64,000 nt of DNA. It comes from Heterobilharzia americana. Lineage: Eukaryota; Platyhelminthes; Trematoda; Strigeidida; Schistosomatidae. Below the pieces are notes generated by a model. The model did no database searches. It was not told the DNA's origin and worked only from the letters and a program-made list of their open reading frames with translations. The DNA lies in contig OX104127.1 of assembly GCA_944470555.2 (NCBI GenBank), positions 95,132,708 through 95,196,707 of the forward strand. Reading direction: 5' to 3'. The position numbers and the translations under genes are program-made. Of the stretch, positions 11,871-21,992 are shown piece after piece (position 1 is the first letter of the stretch; every line of letters starts with the position of its first letter).

Positions 11871-14272
11871 CAATATTTTTGTGATTTTGTTTGTTTTTAG
11901 CGTATTCTTCAGACTTATCAATACAACGAAGTGGTTTCTGCAGATAATATGAAGTCAAACTTGTATTTTCACAAACCAGAAATTTAGCATCTGAGTCAAA
12001 TAGTTGATTAAATACATATGAACTTGCAATAGGGCAATAATCTTATCTACCAGCTTATTTAGGAAACTTTACAATCCCATTTATTACTACAAATATAGAA
12101 ACATTATCAAGTATACTGGCATGTCAGTGTGCACATATGAAAAGAGTATGTGTATGCAACATTGCTAGCTGATCGAAGGCATTCTTGTAATTACAGGCAG
12201 CAATCATTTGACATTTCTGCAACTCAGTAAAGAAGAATTTCCGGGAAGGAACAGTCGTGGTCGCTGTACAGGTTTAATTTTTATGGTCTCACAGAAGTCA
12301 CTAGAACTGAGTTGGCCGCTCAGAAAATTGAGATATGGTGGCGTATGACCATTAGTTCCATACACAGTTAGTTTTCATCTCATGAGCCTTAAACTGATTA
12401 TCAGTCAGGTCATTTACCTGAAATTCTGAATCGTAAAAATAGCAACCTGTCATCTCATAGATATCAGTGTCTGTCTACAGTCATCCTCTTTTGCAGCTTT
12501 TACTTTTGAAAGTGCCTCTATCACTCGACTTTAGGTGAACCGAATAACTTTGAAATTCAGAACATTGAGACATTCAATATTTGACAATGAATTACCAAGC
12601 ATCATCTGGAAATGGTATGAAATCATTTGAGTAAATAGATCGGGTCATATAAGTTAGTGGTCACTCGGATTGTTCTTTGATATCAGTCTGACTTAATGGG
12701 ACAATAGCAATGCTTTTCCGTTGGAGAAGTGTCGCACATCTGTTCATACTCTTCTGATGTCAAAAAATATGGTGAACAATACTGATAAGCAATAAAACTA
12801 CAAACAATATGCAAATGGAAAATGGTAGAAAACCTAGTCAGTGACTTACGGCCAGTCTAGTATTGGCTGCGAAAGCAATCAGTTTCCAGTATTTTGCCTG
12901 CATAGGCAGTTTTAGATAAAAAAGGAACTATAATTGGTAATCTCAGCAGTTGTTTAGTTGGTCTTTGAGGTCACTTCAATTTAACTTCACTTTAGTTGAA
13001 TAAACGTTACTTGGTTACGTTATTCTACATGAATCACTCATGGTGCTTTCAGCTCTTCTGAATTGTCTAGCTCACTTCACTGTCCTAACTTTCAGTCCGT
13101 CGAATCTCAGTGTCAGTAACACTACGAAACACATGACAGTAATAACCTCGGGAAAGCTTTGCTGTATTCCTCCTACTTGCAGAGTATAGTTTCCGTCGTC
13201 CTTGCCTTTTTTGTATGAGGTAGTTCTTCACTCGATACATCCAAAATAGATTGCATCTGCACACCTAGCAGATTTCTTTGCGAAAATAAAATATTTTGTC
13301 ATTGTGGTGGGGACGAAAATCTAACTAAATCATGCGATAACCAACAGGCATCAGATTATGATGATGCTATGAGTTGACAGCTCTAAACATTAATGATATG
13401 TGAAGATGTAAGAAACTGTTCAGATACACCTTATCCTTTATTGAACAAATATATATAAAATTATGTATGTAGAGTAAAAAGCTGACGAGCCCTACTGAGA
13501 TTTATGAATTTAATAAGCCCTATTTTAATTAAGTTTGTTAAGTGTTTTATATTAGGGAAATGCCTACACATGAGGCTTTCCGAAGTTTTAATAAGAAGCC
13601 ATGACAGATGGACTAGACCAATTTGGATGTGAGGAAATATTTTAAGCGACTGCATTGGATGATGGACATGATAGATCACAAATTGAAGGAAGCGAAGATA
13701 TATGAAGCATTGGGTACCGTACTGATGAACCATTGGCAAAATACCAGAGGTCAGAAATGAAGTTCCAAGGCTTCATCCCTACTAGCATTATTGGTGTTCA
13801 CTGTTAAGGAGTCCCATAATAAGAGGAGACATAAGTGTTCTCATCAAATGTGTTTAGTGACGCTGTAGTTGATATCAGTCCTCGACAAATGCCACCTCAA
13901 AATCTGTCAATCATTAATAAAATTTCCAAAATCAATTCCATTTGAAATCGACTGTTAAGTATAAACAGTAATGTATAGTATTACATACTGCATGAAATAT
14001 CGTGTAGAATTCATCACTAGAAGTCATGTGATATGAAACAACATTATATGATAAAACAGTGATTGCATCAAATATAAAATAAAGGCTCTAATAATATTAA
14101 CAGAATCTAAACCATACCATGCGAAATCTCAAGAATGAATATAAATAATATGCCTGAATTACATATATATATATACTTTTTCAGTTCCTAAAAGAACTGA
14201 TTGAAAGCTAACAGCAACCTAAAATACTGCCATTTCACCACTGTAACGTAGGCAGTTGGTTATGAATTCGAT
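11871..14272. other. AT-rich DNA upstream of the left LU gene
   Basis: No recognisable gene apart from a speculative signal-peptide exon at 13040-13115. If the left LU gene is real, its first intron and exon should lie in this stretch. A short AT run occurs near 14160-14176. Confidence 0.4.
13040..13115 (+). CDS. Speculative first exon (signal peptide) of the left LU gene
   Basis: An ATG at 13040 opens MVLSALLNCLAHFTVL, which looks like a short signal peptide. A possible donor (A then GTAACA) at 13116 leaves one extra base (phase 1). The LU exon at 14392 starts with two bases of a split codon, so the phases fit. The donor is weak, there is no homology, and the equivalent exon of the right-arm gene was not found. 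It is given only as a candidate. Confidence 0.15.
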
Positions 14273-14391
14273 TAAAATTCCAAGTCACATCTAACGTCTT
14301 GCTTAATAGAAGAAAGTGAGGTGAAGAATATTCATTGAATTATTCAACAACTCTCAACAATAATAATTATTTTCCTTGTGTTATACATTAG

Positions 14392-15689
14392 AAAAAAATA
14401 TTACGTGCTATGCTTGCAGAGAATGTACAGAAAGTACACAAAGAATTGAAACTTCTTGTGGTGCATGCGCAGTAAGTCAAAGTATTCTACTCAGTCTAAT
14501 AAATTTGTATTCATTGTTCTACAGAGTAATTAACATCATAAACAAATAGGATTGAATTGATTTCACTTCATCATTTCACCATTTTCAAAACCTGTACTCA
14601 TAACAGTATATGTACCGTCGGTGACTGAAACTCAGGTGTTTGCAATAAAATTTTAAATCCTTTCTCATAAGGCTATCTAAAGTCTCATATATCATTACCA
14701 ACATCTCCACGATTCATCTCTCATTAAACACACAAGATTTGGTAATGTTAGTAGAACGGATCAGCCAGATACAGGGAAAGTGAACATCACAAGAGACTGT
14801 GGTTCAAATGAGTCAATCTCTAGTCGTTTCATTGATGCATTGAGGTGCTCACCAATTTGCAAATAAACCGAAATAACCAGCACAATTCAGATATCATCTG
14901 ATTGTCATGCATCACGTGTTAGTGCTAAGTAATTAGGAAACAGATATCCTCCTAATCAAGGTTTTGTGTCAACAACCCTGACTTCCAAGCGATGACCACG
15001 ACCGAATGAACCAAGCTGTCTGTCGGATTTGTGGTGAGTTTGTGTGGTGACCAAACAACACCTGGTCCTGAAACACTTGATGTTGCACAGATATTTGTCA
15101 GGATAACCCTAGTCGACAAACCTATTGATGCTTTGCTTCATATCTGTAGTTGGAACATGAGGACCATCGATATTAGAACCATCGGTAGATAAAATCGTTT
15201 CAGCTACAAAAGTACATTTATTAAAACAACATCAGAGAGAAAAGCACCTTCCAGTAGCAAGGATACAGCTCCAAATACAACAGAAATACCCCTTCCATTC
15301 TGGAACAACTTTCCATCTAAACATTTGGAGGTAAGTTGGTTCACTGAGTGTTCGGCATTTCAATGAATGCTATTAATACAAGCATCACTGCAAAGCAATC
15401 TCGTGGTGCTCACTACTTTTCGTTTACATTACATTCAGTGACGCAAAATACGAAACTTCACCTGATGTACTCAACTACTTACTTACAAATAAACCTTTTG
15501 TTTCAGACCCATTTGAAACCAGGATATACTGACAAGTATTGTCTCAACTCATGTGACGAAGCTCCAGATGAACAAGGAATGTATTGCTGCACAACTGATC
15601 TGTGTAACGGAATGACAAAATTGAATTTTCATGGAAGTGCCATCATCTTTATACTTGTGCTCACAGGAATCAATGTCTTCATTCTGTAG
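14392..15689 (+). CDS. Ly6/CD59-like (LU, three-finger) GPI-anchored protein, left copy
   Basis: There are two exons, 14392-14471 and 15507-15689. Acceptor TTAG and donor GTAAGT bound the first; acceptor TTTCAG bounds the second. Exon 1 starts in phase 1 and encodes NITCYACRECTESTQRIETS then CGACA. Exon 2 continues in frame with THLKPGYTDKYCLNSCDEAP, DEQGMYCCTTDLCN, then a hydrophobic tail IIFILVLTGINVFIL. Together they give ten cysteines in LU order with the terminal CC...DLCN motif and a C-terminal GPI-anchor-type signal. LU proteins are small surface or ligand-binding proteins; schistosome tegument carries CD59-like members. A signal-peptide exon must lie upstream and is not securely found. 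The function and partner are unknown. The paralogue at 38288-39584 differs strongly only in the first of these exons. Confidence 0.75.
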
Positions 15690-15885
15690 AACAGTGAGAA
15701 ACTGATAACCCTCACATGACACAACTCACACATGACCATTTTCACAAAACATTCAACATAAGGAGACTAGCTTCTCATCCATTTGCTTGTTCCACTCCAT
15801 CTCATATTTGCATCTCAATCATAGCTTGCATCATTGACTATTTTGAGTTTAATCCCTTCAACACTTTACACAATTATGGCATTTG

Positions 15886-15891
15886 AATAAA
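15886..15891 (+). terminator. Polyadenylation signal of the left LU gene
   Basis: AATAAA lies 197 bases after the stop codon and is conserved in the right-arm copy. Confidence 0.55.
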
Positions 15892-16335
15892 ATATTTCGA
15901 CGATAAGTGATATTTTAGTGTTGTGTTGTGACACATGGGGAAGGTTCTAAGGAATACACTTGACTAGGAACTCGCATCTTGTGAAATATTCCGTTTCCAC
16001 GTTATGGTCAATACTGAGGTTTGTTTCGCATCATTGGAGCTTCACAGTGCATGCAGATTGCGACCTGCAAACACTGAGGTAGTAAGGTTGACTGTCATCA
16101 CAACACAATCACTCATACCATTTTTATACGATCATCCATTTGTTCGAATCAACAAAAGGAATACAACAAATCATCATATTACGATATACAACATAATACA
16201 GTTAAGAGAATGATACTGTGTAAAGGGAAAATGTCTCTTCTCTGCAATTGTGTGTTTTCCTATGTCAACATGGGGTTGTTTCGATATTTGAAGAAGGATG
16301 GAAACTGTATTACTAATCGCAGCCCATCCTTGCTT

Positions 16336-17632
16336 GGTTAACTAGTTACTTGCTGGTCCTAAGTCTGGGTAAAGAGGGAGTTTGGGCATACGGCTAGCAA
16401 CGCTACCCCGTTAAACTAACTAATCCAACCGCTAAAAATCTTCAAAACACAAAAAATGTTTACGAGAAATGAAAGCAAGCTTATTCCTCGCTGGAATCGG
16501 AGAAGCGAAAGGACGCCGGTTGGTAAAAGCCTTGCGGAAGCCAGTCGACCGATGTGTCTTCTCTCGATCAAAGCGAAAGTAAGGATGGATACACGGAATG
16601 TCCGCACTATGTTTGAACCTAGCAAGGCTGCACAGATTGCAAACGAGATGAGAAGTTATAGTTTTGAAGTGCTAGGAATTCGCGAAAGCAGGTGGAATGG
16701 AAGGGGACTCTCCAAAATCTTAACTGGACAGTCAACAATCTACTCCAATGTTGTCACCCACACGACAACCATGAGCACACTGAGATTTGGAGTGGCCATC
16801 ATGATGTCCCCAACAGCATCGAAGGCTCTCAGGCAGTGGGAACCAATCTCCTCCAGCATCAGGATCATGACAGCAAGATGGATTCAACTCAAAAGGAAGG
16901 AAGGAAGGTCACAATCATTCAATGCTACACTACTCACCTACAAATAATGCAGATGAAGAGAAGAAGGAGGAATTCTACAGACAACTGCGATCGCTACTAG
17001 ACAACACTCCAGTTGGCGATATGAAAATTCATTCTGATGGACGACATGAATGCCAAACTGGGGGGGGGGACAACACAGGAAGAGAACTAACCATGGGCTG
17101 AGAAGCGCTCGGTGAGGTGATGAACGAGAATTGAGAATTATTCATAGAATTCCGTGCATTCAACGATTCAGTGATTGGAGGCAGTGTGTTCAAGCACAAG
17201 AATATGCACAAAGCGACATGGACTTCACCAGGCACCAGAACACACAAAACTTCAAATCGACTTCATCTCAATGTGAAGAATGTGGAGATGGAGAAGCAGT
17301 CAGCCTACTAGACACAAGATGAAGAAGAGGAGTGGATGTGGGTTCACACTACTCACTGTCTAGTGCAAGAAATCTACCTTCATAATCAGCTGAAAGCCTT
17401 CAAGACAGTTGGCGATAGACACAGGTTTCAAGTTGAACACCCAGAACAGAAACTGAACTGAGGGATAAACTACAGAGGACATCTTCACGTCAGTCATGAG
17501 AACAAAATGGGAGATATCGAGCATTATCCTTGTAGGATCGGACGTGAAGGAACACTGGAACTCTCTGAAAGAGATGTGGAAAGAAACCTGCACAACCATT
17601 TTAGGAAGGAAGAGGAGACAAGACAAGGAATA
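16336..17632 (+). mobile_element. RTE retrotransposon, 5' part only (copy B)
   Basis: It starts with the family 5' end GGTTAACTAGTTACTTGC and the diverged 5' region. It encodes endonuclease pieces (NVRTMFEPSKAAQIANEM; LGIRESRWNGRG) and stops abruptly inside the region between endonuclease and RT (RKEEETRQG). Several frameshifts, and a G run near 17061-17070. It is more diverged from copies A, C, D and E than they are from each other. The same insertion, but extending through the RT region, is present in the right arm at 34711-37641, so the 3' half was lost or replaced here. Confidence 0.85.
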
Positions 17633-17633
17633 T

Positions 17634-17690
17634 GGTTGTTTCGATATTTGAAGAAAAACAGAAATTGTGTATTTCTAATTGCAGCCTCCT
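17634..17690 (+). repeat. Direct repeat of the sequence upstream of RTE copy B
   Basis: GGTTGTTTCGATATTTGAAG and the following ~37 bases repeat 16274-16330 at roughly 80% identity, so copy B is bracketed by a 57-base direct repeat. This is too long and too diverged for an ordinary target-site duplication. The right arm has only the one copy near 37626-37682. It may be an older repeat that took part in the deletion of the RTE 3' half. Confidence 0.6.
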
Positions 17691-17954
17691 TATGGTGTGC
17701 TGAATTTTTATTATCACTGTGACATACTCGTCATGGTGATAAAGTGTTTTTATGACTAGCTTGCTATTAAATAAAAAAGAGTCTGTCTTAGTTGTTTCGG
17801 AAAATTTTCAAGGGAATAAATTAAGACAGTTTTTGCACTTCATGTGCGTTTTGATTTTCTGTTTAGTCCCATCTTTACTCACTGAACAATCGAAATTCAG
17901 ACCTGTAAGTTGTAGACATAAAAGATGAAATATGCTACTCCTTTGATTTACCAC

Positions 17955-18735
17955 TCAGATTCGATAATGAACTCTATCAACAGGTAGACGGGTTCACCAT
18001 CAGGTCTCCCTCTAGCTGGTCGCTTCACAACCAGTCTTCAGAACAGCTAACTTCGATCGTTATTCAACCAGTTCCATCTATCCAAGAGATAAATACATGG
18101 GTGACATTTTCATTAACCTTAGGAAGAATAGTAACCTGAAGACATACTATGGAAATCCAAGTCATGTCGCAAGTCAATTAACTTTTCCATGGAAACTGAA
18201 AATGACTTAGGATTCAATTTCTTGGAAGTTCTAATGAGAAGAAGACATGATGGTTACTTAAGAAGACCGATTTACGGGAAACAAACCCTTAGGAGACAAT
18301 ATCCTAATTTTCAAATTTGGTTTCAGTTAGGCGAAAAATGACATCCAATTAATCTACTTTTCACACGGATTAGAAATATTTGAACAGATAATACAGTAAA
18401 TTAGGTGCTGGAATTGATTTGAGTTGTGTAAGGAATAGACTACTGCAGTGGGCCACATTTATGTGGGTTTACTAATTCACCTGCTCTCGTAGATTTCGTT
18501 AAGTAGGCCGCACAAAGGGTTTTCTTTCGAAACGCGTCTCAAAACGCTTTCCTGTATGTGTATGTAAAGGAGACTGTAAAGTTATTAACAGCTCAATTTT
18601 TAAGCATCTGGTTAACTTTAGCCAACCTGCTCACCAGAATCTTCTTTCAAAATCACTTACAAAGTGAAATCAAACGTTTTGAAGAGGTTGCGTACTTACT
18701 ACCTCAACATAGCAGAGGCTTTTTTGGCTCAGTGC
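17955..18735 (+). pseudogene. Penelope-like element, RT remnant (left arm)
   Basis: FDNELYQQVDGFTIRSPSSW near 17960-18020 matches the PLE RT block FxNxxYxQxDGVAMGSPLGP. Further on, KYMGDIFINL sits where the catalytic YxDD block belongs (its aspartate pair is damaged). After a frame change comes LTFSMETENDLGFNFLEVLM, then RRRHDGYLRRPIYGKQT, the FLDVLxxRxxDGxLxTxVYRKPT region. A weak match (AAQRVFFRNASQNAF near 18515-18560) may be the later linker. Stops and frameshifts are frequent. The part 18045-18331 is duplicated at 34413-34702. Confidence 0.65.
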
Positions 18736-20522
18736 TTTAAGCCTGATCTCCGTACTCTCATTCTTCTTATAAATTTCCTCAGTAAGATACTATGCAAAGT
18801 AGTTTGTTTCTTTCGAAGGGAAACTTCTGAAGATTGATGTGACGCCCAGTGACAACATACGCCTACCACAAACGTTGGCCTCTCCTAGGCAGTTAGAGAA
18901 TTCGAATAAGTCAGGTGTACTGTAATTATTGATGTAACTCTTCATTGGCTAAATAATCTCTGGTAATCGTTCAGGAGTCTGATGATATGGCAAACTGTTC
19001 ATGACAAGTACTGGAAAAAGATGAACATCTTTCCTATGAACTTTAAAAGACCATTGTGTCGAGGAATTACTGAACCAGATGGCTTTAGTATTTGATTGAA
19101 GCTTATTTGATGGCACACTTCTGGTCCCTAATTTCTTTAAGGTGGAAAAAATTGGGAAAGGAAATATGACTGACTGGTTCCTCTCTTTAAAAAACTGTTT
19201 GTGTGGCCAATAGACATTTTTACTGGATTAAAACAACTATTTGTTGGAATCTGATCACTTAAGTCCAAATAAGATATTTGTGCTTAAATTGGCTGAGAAA
19301 ATCATGATCATTTATCAGGTGAAATCACTTTTGAGAAAGTAATTGGTTAAGACTAAATCCAAAGGTAATGTAGAATTCGCGGAGATTTTTTTTCTATAGT
19401 GACAAAGTTGAAATATTTCAGGAAGCGTGTTTAAAAATGTTTTGAGTGTAATTTATAATTTTAAATGAGGTTTAGTGAAAAATTTAAGTAAATTTTTCAT
19501 GAAAATTTTGTATACATTGTTGTTTTTATTTTTTAATATTTTGAGCAAAATTACTACATGTGACCACATGAACAGTTGTAATATTTTATTCTTTTGCTCT
19601 ATATATTGTCAAAATAGGAGTTGATCATTGTGTGTAAACTTCTCATTAAAAGGTTTTATATAATACATGCATTGACTTATCATCCTTAGAGGAACACACT
19701 GATAGCTGTAATTTTAGTAATAATTTTGGGAAGAAATTGATTAACTCAACTTCGGTAGATATGATCAACATTAGGGTACTCATTTGAAATCAGTGTTAAT
19801 TGAATAAATACGTTCATATAGATAAATTTTAAAATGTATCTTCATGTTTCCCTTGAAATCGCCACCATGGCCTTTGAAAAGTATTACTGAGAGTGGACTT
19901 GTTGCTTAAGGTAAGGTATAAAACAAGTGTGAGAATACAAAGATCTTCGATGAGCCTTCCAGTCATGCTTAAAAGTTTCAGAAAGTATCCTGATTCCTTA
20001 TATGAGCGAGGCTAAAAGTTATCCTCAATTATTAACGTCCTCGTCATAGGTTGTACGACCGTTTGTGAAAATATGAGCATTTTTTGCGTTCTGTATGAAT
20101 ATCTTACTTACGTGCACAGTTTTTACAGTGCCATCTATCATTGAATTGTGTTTCAAACCGTTTATTCATTTGCAAAGTGTTGGTTTCCCTTCCACTTCCT
20201 AGGCGGAAAGTAAGTACAGTTATCTAGGATGAATGATGCTCACACATCTCAGTGAGGTAGCTAAAGCTTCAAGTTACATCCAAAAGGATTTATGATTGCA
20301 GTTTTCACTTCAGAATATATACATACAGAACGCGGTATATACATATTTTCAGATAGAGTGGTATAACACCTGGGGATAACGTTTAGTCTCACCCAAATTT
20401 TTCAGATCAATATTGTCAACTGATTTCTAATCACTAATCACTAATTTCTAGTCAGCCTTCCTACCTGACCCCCTTTTTATTTTCTCACCCCATATCTTCA
20501 TGAGTTTTTATATAAATACCTA
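18736..20522. other. AT-rich stretch, no feature recognised
   Basis: Nothing recognised; long T- and A-rich runs around 19380-19560. Confidence 0.5.
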
Positions 20523-20606
20523 TGACAAGTACGTTTGTGATCAGATAGTTCGAAATGTGTTGCGCAAATACATTACACGGTTCAGACAATTTACGTCTTC
20601 TTATTG
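20523..20606 (+). repeat. Isolated copy of the PLE 3' motif
   Basis: GACAAGTACGTTTGTGATCA, TTCGAAATGTGTTGCGC and CATTACACGGTTCAGAC match the motif at 559-634 and 1052-1131. No PLE coding sequence adjoins it, so it is a solo terminal fragment. Confidence 0.5.
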
Positions 20607-20754
20607 TTTTGTCGAAATCACAGAAACATTGTTTACTGTGAATCTTAGAGTTCACAAATAAGGCTATAACAGAAAAAAAGAACTAATAAAAACTGGTGAT
20701 TCCCATGAAAATCATAAATGTAGTTTCATTGATCAACCAGAAACTTGTCGCAAG

Positions 20755-21470
20755 ACAAAGGAGGGTGACTGTAAAGGTCACCCTAGTAACAACTGAAGTA
20801 ACCAATCAGACTTTGGAATTTCGCCTGGAAAAGTACTTTTCTAGAGAATAAAGGAATGTGATTAGCTGTGTCATCAGTTGCCAAGGTGGCTTTTAAAGTC
20901 ATCCACACATATCAACATTATAGTCACTTTATTCAGTCGCAGTTATGACCATTCCAAAGTTTAGATGAGGCTGAAGTATGCTGCCTCAAGAAACATTTTC
21001 ATTTTAAGATGACTTTGAAAGTCGCTGTAGTAACAACTGAAGTAACCAATTAAACTTCTTCACTTTGTGAAAATTTGCCTTTCCAGCCAAAATGAAGAAG
21101 CCTAACTGGTTATTTGGACTGTTGCTAGGGTGGCCTTGAAAGTCGTCGAAAATAACCAGTCAAGTTGCGTTATCTTTGCTGGAAAGACAATTTTTCATCG
21201 AATAAGGAAACGTGATTTATTGGCTGTTTTGTTCGGTGCTAGTGTGGCCTTTAAAATCACCCAAAATTTAAACAAATTAGTAACCAAAATGTTAACGTCA
21301 AAACAGGTGAGCAATGTTTACGGGTGACTCTGAAGGCCATCCTAGCAACTGATGAGACATTCAATTACATTCTTTTACTTTGTGGAAAAGTACCTTCCAA
21401 GGCGAAATACCGAAGCCTGATTGGTCTATTCAGCAGCTGCTAAGGTAGCCTCTAATGTCACTCAGGCTTA
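20755..21470. repeat. Cluster of three or more diverged ~150-base palindromic elements
   Basis: A unit beginning GGTGACTGTAAAGGTCACCC, CTAGTAACAACTGAAGTAAC (20764-20810) faces a degenerate reverse copy at 20862-20906. The same pairing recurs at 21007-21053 with 21106-21150, a lone reverse arm lies at 21215-21262, and a further pair is at 21323-21365 with 21412-21462. The spacers also resemble one another (CCTGGAAAAGTAC, GTGGAAAAGTACC). This looks like a tandem array of old foldback or MITE-like elements. No coding capacity. Confidence 0.6.
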
Positions 21471-21923
21471 CTCAGGTTCCTACAGTTATTGTAAAACGTT
21501 AAGCCTCATTTGATAAGCTTTTCAGTTACTACAGCGTATTTGCGGAGAAACGATGTTTCAATCTGTATTGACGATATCTATTCAGAAATAAAGTTACTAT
21601 GTAAGGATTGTGCTTCATTATTTAGCAGTGCCGCCGTTTCAATCCCGTATATGAACCGATTTCACCACATACTTTTACGATGATGAAAAGAGACTCAGTA
21701 CTCAAATTTTCCTGGTACATTCGTTATAAATATGGTCTGGATGTTTATAACTTCATCCCACTCCATGCTTTAAGTTAAATAAACACTTCACCATCAGGAG
21801 TAACAGTTTTTAGTCAACATATCAACAGTAAATGAAAATACGTGCTTTTTCACAAACGGCTTACAATCGTTGCATGTTTGAAATCTATTAATTCCAAGTT
21901 TATAAATGAACACTTATTATACA

Positions 21924-21992
<69 letters not shown>

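Larger units (their letters stand above)
14273..18331 (+). repeat. Left arm of a large inverted duplication
   Basis: Bases 14273-17632 are repeated inverted at about 36350-39702. Bases 18045-18331 are repeated inverted at 34413-34702. Sampled intron sequence differs at about 2-3%. Between the two blocks the left arm has ~410 bases (17633-18044) where the right arm has ~1.65 kb of RTE 3' half. The arms are ~16 kb apart. The outer breakpoint lies only 119 bases upstream of the first LU exon, inside its intron. Both arms contain the same RTE and PLE insertions, so those predate the duplication. Confidence 0.9.

Noticed and set aside
15198..15330. Possible extra exon ending before GTAAGT at ~15331 in the left LU gene
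   Set aside because: It is open and has plausible splice sites, but contains no cysteines and would split the LU domain; direct joining of 14471 to 15507 gives the full ten-cysteine pattern.
15348..15506. N-terminal half of the 113-codon frame at 15348-15689 as coding
   Set aside because: It is intron sequence before the TTTCAG acceptor at 15506; the LU reading resumes in phase with the exon at 14392-14471, which supplies the missing cysteines.
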